Below, piece by piece: positions 58,195-64,000 of a DNA stretch of 64,000 nucleotides. How positions within the stretch are numbered: the first letter of the stretch is position 1; every line of letters starts with the position of its first letter. The notes under the pieces were generated by a model that saw only the letters and a list, made by a program, of their open reading frames with translations, searched no databases and was not told the DNA's origin. Source of the DNA: Xanthomonas sp. 3793 (lineage in GTDB: Bacteria > Pseudomonadota > Gammaproteobacteria > Xanthomonadales > Xanthomonadaceae); NCBI RefSeq assembly GCF_024806835.1, contig NZ_JANTYU010000001.1, forward strand, positions 310,001-374,000. The letters run 5' to 3'. The position numbers were made by a program, and so were the translations under genes.

Positions 58195-60201
58195 ATGAGC
58201 ATGGACCTGCAACGTTTCCACGCCACCTTTTTCGAGGAAAGCCGTGAAGGGCTCGACGCGATGGAGGCCGGGCTGCTGTCCCTTGAAGAGGGCAACCGCG
58301 ACCCGGAAATCATCAATTCGGTGTTCCGCGCCGCGCACTCCATCAAGGGTGGCGCAGCCACTTTCGGGTTCGAAGCCGTCGCTGGCCTGACCCACGTGCT
58401 GGAGACGCTGCTGGACGAGTTGCGCTCCAACAAGCGCCAGCTCGAACCCAATGCAGTCGATGCCATGCTCGGCTCGGTCGACGTGCTGCGCGCCCTGCTG
58501 CGCGAAGCCGAACACGGCACCCCGGCCGACCCGGCCGCGGTCAAGGCCGTGCACACCCGTTTGAACGCGGTGCTCGCGGGCGAAGCGCCGGCCGCCGTGG
58601 CGGTCGCTAAGCCGAAGGAAGAAGAACCCGAAGCCTGGCACATCGGCTTCACTCCGGCGCCGTCGCTGTTCATGAGCGGCAACGACCCGCTGCGCATCAT
58701 CCGCGAGCTCGAACATCTTGGCCCGCTGCAGATTGCCGCACGCCTGGAGCGCATGCCGGGCTTTGAGAACATCGACCCGCTGGAAGCCTATCTGGCGTGG
58801 GATCTGGGCCTGATCGGCAAGATTCCGCGCAGCAAGATCGAAGACACCTTTGCCTGGGTAGTGGACGATTGCGAGCTGGACATCCGCCCGATGGCGGTGC
58901 CCGGCCCGCCGCCGAGCCTGGCCGTGGAAGCCGCTGTCGCGGCGCCCGTCGCCGTCGCTGCGGCACCTGCCGCTGCTGCCGAACCTGCCGCCGCCGCTGC
59001 GACACCGGCCAAGGCCGCCGCCGCAGAAGCGGAAACCTCGATCCGCGTCAGCGTCGACAAGGTCGATGCCCTGATCAATCTGGTCGGCGAGCTGGTGATC
59101 ACGCAAGCCATGCTCAAGCAGGTCTCCACCGGCCTGGACCCGGCGCACGCCGAACAGCTGTTCGCCGGCCTGGACCTGCTCGAACGCAATACCCGCGATC
59201 TGCAGGAAGCGGTCATCGGCGTGCGCATGCTGCCCGTCGATGCGGTGTTCCGCCGCTTCCCGCGCCTGGTGCGCGACCTGTCCAGCCGCCTCGGCAAGCA
59301 AGTGCGCCTGCGCACCATCGGCGAAGGCACGGAGCTGGACAAGGGCCTGATCGAAAAGATTGCCGATCCGTTGGTGCACCTGGTGCGCAACTCGATCGAC
59401 CACGGCCTGGAAATGCCCGATGCGCGTCGCGCCGCCGGCAAGGACGAGACCGGCACGATCACCCTGGCGGCCTCGCACCAGGGCGGTCACATCGTGATCG
59501 AAGTCAGCGACGACGGCCGCGGCCTCAATCGCGCCAAGATCCTGGAAAAAGCCGCCGAACGCGGCATCGCCGTGCCGGACAACCCGACCGATGCGCAGGT
59601 GTGGGACCTGATCTTCGCGCCGGGCTTCTCCACCGCCGATGCCGTCACCGACCTGTCCGGTCGTGGCGTGGGCATGGACGTGGTCCGCCGCAACATCCAG
59701 GGCCTGGGTGGCGAAGTGCAGCTGGAAAGCAACGCCGGCAGCGGTACCCGCGTGTTGATCCGCCTGCCGCTGACCCTGGCCATCCTGGACGGCATGACCG
59801 TGTCGGTGGCCGGCGAAACCCTGATCCTGCCGCTGGCCTACGTGCTCGAAGCACTGCAGCCGGCCGCCGAAGACATCCGCTCGATGGCTGGCGACGGCCG
59901 CGTGCTGCGGGTGCGCGGCGAGTACCTGCCGATCCTCTCGCTCACCAATTACTACGGCTTCGGCGGGCAGCAATCCTCGCAGGAACCGCTGGTGGTGGTG
60001 GTCGAAGGCGACGGCCAGAAGATCGCGCTGGAAGTGGACGAACTGCTCGGCCAGCAGCAGGTCGTGGTCAAGAACATCGAAAACAACTATCGGCGCATCC
60101 CCGGCGTCTCCGGCGCCACCATCCTGGGCGATGGCCGTGTGTCGCTGATCGTGGATATCGGTGGACTGGTGCGCTCGCTGCGGGTTCCGCAGGCCGCCTG
60201 A
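58195..60201 (+). CDS. cheA: Chemotaxis histidine kinase CheA, copy 2
   Basis: The 668-residue kinase has phospho-His48 in FRAAHSIKGGAATFG, a P2-like CheY-binding domain (WHIGFTPAPSLFMSGNDPL, ELEHLGPLQI, about residues 140-240), an Ala-rich linker, the dimerisation helices (IRVSVDKVDALINLVGELV), the ATP site (HLVRNSIDHGLE, DDGRGLNRAKIL, APGFSTADAVTDLSGRGVG) and a CheW-like domain. All catalytic motifs are intact. Confidence 0.97.
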   Translation: MSMDLQRFHATFFEESREGLDAMEAGLLSLEEGNRDPEIINSVFRAAHSIKGGAATFGFEAVAGLTHVLETLLDELRSNKRQLEPNAVDAMLGSVDVLRALLREAEHGTPADPAAVKAVHTRLNAVLAGEAPAAVAVAKPKEEEPEAWHIGFTPAPSLFMSGNDPLRIIRELEHLGPLQIAARLERMPGFENIDPLEAYLAWDLGLIGKIPRSKIEDTFAWVVDDCELDIRPMAVPGPPPSLAVEAAVAAPVAVAAAPAAAAEPAAAAATPAKAAAAEAETSIRVSVDKVDALINLVGELVITQAMLKQVSTGLDPAHAEQLFAGLDLLERNTRDLQEAVIGVRMLPVDAVFRRFPRLVRDLSSRLGKQVRLRTIGEGTELDKGLIEKIADPLVHLVRNSIDHGLEMPDARRAAGKDETGTITLAASHQGGHIVIEVSDDGRGLNRAKILEKAAERGIAVPDNPTDAQVWDLIFAPGFSTADAVTDLSGRGVGMDVVRRNIQGLGGEVQLESNAGSGTRVLIRLPLTLAILDGMTVSVAGETLILPLAYVLEALQPAAEDIRSMAGDGRVLRVRGEYLPILSLTNYYGFGGQQSSQEPLVVVVEGDGQKIALEVDELLGQQQVVVKNIENNYRRIPGVSGATILGDGRVSLIVDIGGLVRSLRVPQAA

Positions 60202-60260
60202 CGCATCACCGGCAGTTGCGGCACGGACGCCGCGCAGTACAGCTTCAGATGTGATGTTGA

Positions 60261-60282
60261 CCGGCGGCCTGGGGGCCGCCGG
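60261..60282 (+). terminator. Strong hairpin after the second cheA (terminator without T-run)
   Basis: CCGGCGGCC-TGGG-GGCCGCCGG is a perfect nine-base-pair stem with a four-base loop. No T tract follows, so it may be a pause or stabilising hairpin rather than a full terminator. Confidence 0.5.
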
Positions 60283-60426
60283 TACTTGCAGACCCGCGCG
60301 GCATGGCACGACCCGCGGTGTGGATTGGCCCTCGGCCATGTCTGACGTAACGACCGTTTTCGACGTCTGCGTGCTTTCCGGACGTCCACGGTGCCCATTG
60401 ATCTCTGCACTCAAGAGATGACTCTC

Positions 60427-62694
60427 ATGAACTGGTTCCGCAATCTCGCCGTCGCACGCAAGCTGGCTGTCGCCTTTTCGTTTACCGCACTGATCACCTT
60501 GAGCCTTGGCGTGTTCGCGCTGGTGCGCATGCAATCCAGCGCCCACCTGTTACGCGAAATCGGCAATGTCTGGGCGCCGGCGGTGCAGCAGTTGAGCGAA
60601 ATGCGTGCCCTGCTCGGCGAATTCCGCACCTACGAACTGGCTCAGCTGGCGCATGCCGACGATCCGAAGGCGGTGCAGAATTATTTCGAGCGCATGGACA
60701 AGGCGCGCGCCGATATCGATGTCGCACAGAAGGCTTACGCCAAAACCACCACGCCCGGCAAAGAGGCCGAGCTGTACGACGCGGTCAAGCTGAAACTGGC
60801 CGAGTACTACAACGCCAATGCAGCACTCGGCGCCGCCCTGCGCGCCGGCGATCTGGTCACCGCCAACACCGTCTCCGACGAACGATCGCGCCCGGCGCGG
60901 CGCGACCTGTTTGCCAAGCTCGTCGAGCTGACCAAGTTCAACAGCGCACACATGGACAGCGAAATCGCAAAGGCCGAAGCGACTTACCAGCGCTCGGTGC
61001 AGGTGATGATCGCGGCAATGAGCTCGGCGGTACTGCTGGCCGCTTTCGCAGGCTGGTTCATCGCACGCAGCATCGCCGGCCCGCTGGGCCGCGCGACGCG
61101 GGTGGCCGGCGCCATCGCGCAAGGCAAGCTGGATAACGCCATCCATGTCGATAGCCGCGACGAGGCCGGGCAGCTGCTGCAGAGCATGCAAGGCATGCAG
61201 CGACAACTGCAGGCCGTGCTCGCGGCGCAGTCGGAAATGGCCCAGCGCCACGATGCCGGCGAAATCAGCTACCGCATGGATCAGACCGCGTTTCCGGGCG
61301 AGTACGGCACCATGGTGCACGACACCAACAGCCTGGTCGGCTCGCATATCGCGGTAAAGCTGAAGCTGGCCCAGATCATGTCGCGCTATGCGATCGGCGA
61401 CATGAGCCAGGACATGGATCGCCTGCCCGGCGAGAAGGCCGTGCTCAGCGACACCATGGACACGGTCAAGCGCAATCTCTCGGCGATGAACAGCGAGATC
61501 AAGACGCTGGCGCAGGCCGCGGCCAATGGCGACTTCAGCGTGCGCGGCGATGCGCAGCGCTTCCAGTACGACTTCCACGCCATGGTGGACAGCCTCAATC
61601 AACTGATGGCCACCGCCGATGCCAACCTTGCCTCCCTGTCGAAGGTATTGCAGGCCATTGCGGCCGGCGATCTGAGCGAGCGCATGCACGGCCAGTTCCA
61701 TGGCGTGTTCGCACAGATGCGCGACGACGCCAACGCCACCACCGAACAGCTGTCCAGTATTGTCGGGCGTATCCAGCACGCCACCACCTCGATCAATTCG
61801 GCGGCCAGCGAGATCGCCGCCGGCAACCAGGACCTGTCGCAGCGTACCGAGCAGCAGGCGGCCAATCTGGAGGAAACCGCCGCCTCGATGGAAGAACTGA
61901 CCTCCACCGTCAAGCAGAATGCCGAGCATGCGCGCCAGGCCAATCAGCTCGCCATCGGCGCGGCCAATGTGGCCTCGCAGGGCGGCGCAGTGGTGTCGCA
62001 GGTGGTCACCACCATGTCCGGCATCGAGGTCTCATCCAAGAAGATCGCCGAGATCATCTCGGTCATCGACGGCATCGCCTTCCAGACCAATATCCTGGCC
62101 TTGAACGCCGCAGTGGAAGCCGCACGTGCCGGCGAGCAAGGCCGCGGCTTTGCGGTGGTGGCCTCGGAAGTGCGCACGCTGGCGCAGCGCTCGGCCGGTG
62201 CCGCAAAAGAGATCAAGCACCTGATCGACGACTCGGTCGGCAAGGTGGCCGAAGGCTCGCTGCTGGTGGACCAGGCCGGCAAGACCATGGCCGAGATCGT
62301 GGCCAGCGTGAAGCGGGTCACCGACATCATGGGCGAGATTTCTGCGGCGTCTCAGGAGCAGTCGGCCGGCATCGAGCAGGTCAACCTCACCGTGACGCAG
62401 ATGGACGAAGCCACCCAGCAGAACGCTGCGCTGGTGGAAGAAGCCACCGCTGCAGCGCGTGCGATGGAGGACCAGGCCGGCCAGCTGTCCGACGCGGTGG
62501 CGATCTTCAAACTGCAGCCCACCGCAGCAACGACGACGGCAACGGCGCGCCCCGCCCCGACAGCGCCCAAGCCGCTCAAGACGCCTGCGACCAAGCGCAC
62601 TGCCGCCAAGGCTGCGGCGGGCAAGCCGCAAGCCGCGGCACGCCCTGCACTGGCAACCGCTTCCGGTAGCGACACCAGCTGGCACGAGTTCTGA
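60427..62694 (+). CDS. Methyl-accepting chemotaxis receptor with CheR-binding tail
   Basis: Start chosen at [13 protein letters not shown]; the ATG at 60418 is an alternative. The 755-residue receptor has TM1 (about 15-35), a four-helix-bundle ligand domain, TM2 near 200-218, a HAMP segment ([15 protein letters not shown]), a second helical linker and the highly conserved signalling hairpin ([40 protein letters not shown]). The protein ends SWHEF, matching the xWxxF pentapeptide by which CheR and CheB are tethered. An Ala/Lys-rich flexible arm precedes it. Confidence 0.95.
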   Translation: MNWFRNLAVARKLAVAFSFTALITLSLGVFALVRMQSSAHLLREIGNVWAPAVQQLSEMRALLGEFRTYELAQLAHADDPKAVQNYFERMDKARADIDVAQKAYAKTTTPGKEAELYDAVKLKLAEYYNANAALGAALRAGDLVTANTVSDERSRPARRDLFAKLVELTKFNSAHMDSEIAKAEATYQRSVQVMIAAMSSAVLLAAFAGWFIARSIAGPLGRATRVAGAIAQGKLDNAIHVDSRDEAGQLLQSMQGMQRQLQAVLAAQSEMAQRHDAGEISYRMDQTAFPGEYGTMVHDTNSLVGSHIAVKLKLAQIMSRYAIGDMSQDMDRLPGEKAVLSDTMDTVKRNLSAMNSEIKTLAQAAANGDFSVRGDAQRFQYDFHAMVDSLNQLMATADANLASLSKVLQAIAAGDLSERMHGQFHGVFAQMRDDANATTEQLSSIVGRIQHATTSINSAASEIAAGNQDLSQRTEQQAANLEETAASMEELTSTVKQNAEHARQANQLAIGAANVASQGGAVVSQVVTTMSGIEVSSKKIAEIISVIDGIAFQTNILALNAAVEAARAGEQGRGFAVVASEVRTLAQRSAGAAKEIKHLIDDSVGKVAEGSLLVDQAGKTMAEIVASVKRVTDIMGEISAASQEQSAGIEQVNLTVTQMDEATQQNAALVEEATAAARAMEDQAGQLSDAVAIFKLQPTAATTTATARPAPTAPKPLKTPATKRTAAKAAAGKPQAAARPALATASGSDTSWHEF

Positions 62695-63071
62695 GGCCCT
62701 GCGCAACATCGGCTGCGGTGACGCGGTCTGCACCCCCAAGCCCTGGCAGCGATGCCGGGGCTTGTGCGTTTGCGTGAGGCGGGTTGTGGTTGCGCGCCTC
62801 CAGAGTGGCGGCACGCGTTTGTCGTCCTGGCCACTCCGCAGCACAGAGCCTCCCGGCGTCGATCGCAATCCACGCCGGGGAATGGCCTGCAAACCAGCCC
62901 GCCTATGTCATCCGGTTGCACCGGCCAGCCGCAACGCGCATCGCGCCAACCCAGCGTGGTTGCGCCGATCGCGCTGAACGCAAGCGTGCAAGGCAAGGGC
63001 GAAAGGCTCAAGAAACCCGCCGAGCGAACGCTACCGGTGTACCTCTTTCCCACCCTCCCCTAGAGAACACC
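62695..63071 (+). other. Gap between receptors, with one hairpin
   Basis: No gene is seen in these 377 bases. The only clear structure is the hairpin at 62738-62763 listed separately. No sigma-28 or sigma-54 site with good spacing was found ahead of the second receptor. Confidence 0.5.
62738..62763 (+). terminator. Hairpin after the first receptor gene
   Basis: AAGCCCTGGCA pairs with TGCCGGGGCTT over eleven base pairs (one wobble) with a GCGA tetraloop. The following GTGCGTTTGCG is only moderately T-rich. Confidence 0.55.
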
Positions 63072-64000
63072 ATGACATTCCTGCACTCCCTGACCGTCGG
63101 GCGACGCCTGGCGTTGGCATTCGCGTTGCTGATCGTTTTGTTGGCCGGCTCCACCACCCTGGCGCTGTACGAATTCAAGACCGTCAAACAGCAGGTCTCG
63201 ATCATCATCGAGGTCAACAACCGTAAGGCTGCGCTGCTCAACCAGATGCGCGAAAGCAACATGCTCGGCGAACGCTACCTGCGCGACTTCATGCTGGCCA
63301 CCCCGCAACAACGGTCCGCCGTCGATGCCCAGCTCAAGGACAACCGCGCGCATTACGCACAACTCTGGGCCGCGCTGCAGCAGCTGCCAACCAACGCCGA
63401 CGGCATGCGCGCGCGCCAGGCCATCCAGGACAGCCTCACCGCGGCCCGTGCCACCAACAACCGTCTGCTCGGCATGGTGCGCGATGGCGATCTCGACGGC
63501 GCCAAGCAGCTGTTGAACGGCCAGGCGCAGCCCTTGCTGCAACGACGTTCCAAGGCGATCGCCGCCGCGGTGGAATTGCAGAACCGGCAGAACGCCGCTG
63601 GTGCGGACACGATCCTGAGCAGCGTGGCGCTGGCCAATCGCGCCCTGATCGCTTTCGGTCTGTTGTCGGCCGGCCTGGCCGCTGCACTGGCGTGGCTGAT
63701 TTCGCGCAGCCTGGTACGCCCGCTGAAACAGGCCACGCAGGTGGCCGAGGCGATCGCGCACGGCAAGCTCGATAACCCGATCGGCCCGCAGCCGGGCGAC
63801 GAGCCTGGCCAGTTGCTGACCAGCATGCGCGGCATGCAGGATCAGCTCAAGGCGGTGGCCGCCGCGCAGCAGGACATGGCACGCCGGCACGACGCCGGCC
63901 AGATCAGCTTCCGCATGGATCAGGCCGCGTTTCCTGGCGAATACGGCAGCATGGTGCGCGACACCAATGCGCTGGTCGCATCGCATATCGAAGTGAAGAT
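63072..64000 (+). CDS. Methyl-accepting chemotaxis receptor, N-terminal part (runs off the window)
   Basis: The frame from the ATG at 63072 is open to the last base. The first 309 residues show TM1 (ALAFALLIVLLAGSTTLAL), a periplasmic four-helix-bundle domain with MRESNMLGERYLRDFMLA, TM2 near 200-218, and a HAMP segment (QVAEAIAHGKLDNPI). The RRHDAGQISFRMDQAAFPGE stretch matches the preceding receptor, so the two are paralogues in tandem. The signalling domain lies outside the window. Confidence 0.93.
   Translation, partial: MTFLHSLTVGRRLALAFALLIVLLAGSTTLALYEFKTVKQQVSIIIEVNNRKAALLNQMRESNMLGERYLRDFMLATPQQRSAVDAQLKDNRAHYAQLWAALQQLPTNADGMRARQAIQDSLTAARATNNRLLGMVRDGDLDGAKQLLNGQAQPLLQRRSKAIAAAVELQNRQNAAGADTILSSVALANRALIAFGLLSAGLAAALAWLISRSLVRPLKQATQVAEAIAHGKLDNPIGPQPGDEPGQLLTSMRGMQDQLKAVAAAQQDMARRHDAGQISFRMDQAAFPGEYGSMVRDTNALVASHIEVK

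Noticed and set aside
60300..60330. Sigma-54 promoter ahead of the first receptor (TGGCACGACCCG...)
   Set aside because: The -24 half is good but ten bases later there is GG instead of GC, so the -12 half is missing.
63020..63071. Sigma-28 promoter ahead of the second receptor (TCAAGAAA...)
   Set aside because: No GCCGATAA-like box occurs at the right distance.
1..64000. tRNA, rRNA or a replication origin
   Set aside because: No cloverleaf with a CCA end, rRNA core sequence or DnaA-box cluster was recognised by eye; a covariance-model scan would be needed to exclude small RNAs.

Overview
The window is chromosomal, GC-rich gammaproteobacterial DNA with the gene order of a Xanthomonas (Xanthomonadaceae) flagellar and chemotaxis locus: fliEFGHIJK, fliLMNOP, fliQR, three c-di-GMP genes, flhBA, flhF-flhG-fliA, cheYZA, motCD, ParA/CheW-type positioning genes, a second cheY-cheA set and methyl-accepting receptors. 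Genus-level assignment is by recognition of gene order, protein families and intergenic repeats; no search was run.

Layout. 1-11669: a surface-glycan, probably flagellin-glycosylation, island with two SDR enzymes, a NeuD-type acyltransferase, two successive Rieske oxygenase + hexapeptide-acyltransferase pairs, a broken sulfotransferase, a stub of a third acyltransferase, an FkbM methyltransferase with a duplicated N-terminal module, and a 1184-residue multi-domain glycosyltransferase. 12257-24456: the flagellar basal body, C-ring and export genes in three transcription units (fliE-K, fliL-P, fliQ-R), each preceded by a sigma-54 type -24/-12 element. 24549-33160: two paralogous periplasmic-propeller diguanylate cyclases and one MHYT-GADEF-EAL protein. 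33578-43922: flhB-flhA and flhF-flhG-fliA-cheY-cheZ-cheA, again with sigma-54 type elements ahead of flhB and flhF. 43925-53109: an accessory block with an IS4-type transposase remnant, a GNAT/DUF1778 toxin-antitoxin pair, a SymE-like toxin operon with an early intrinsic terminator, a heptanucleotide tandem repeat, a Septu-like ATPase + HNH defence pair in visibly AT-richer DNA, and a large TonB-dependent receptor. 53670-64000: stator genes motCD, a ParA-like ATPase, a CheW protein with six N-terminal repeats, STAS-CheY-CheA, and two related chemoreceptors, the last cut by the window end.

How it works together. Sigma-54 promoters would drive the middle-class structural genes; flhF/flhG set polar number and placement; fliA encodes the sigma-28 factor, and good sigma-28 type sites are visible ahead of motC, the STAS-cheY-cheA operon and the first GGDEF gene, which places that cyclase in the late flagellar class. 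The intergenic DNA is unusually rich in structure: a 534-bp near-palindrome between fliP and fliQ, a 181-bp higher-order array of six hairpins between flhA and flhF, and several direct repeats. The most interesting candidates are the duplicated Rieske/acyltransferase glycan modules, the Septu-like pair with its accessory block, and the apparently near-leaderless fliQ and motC messages.
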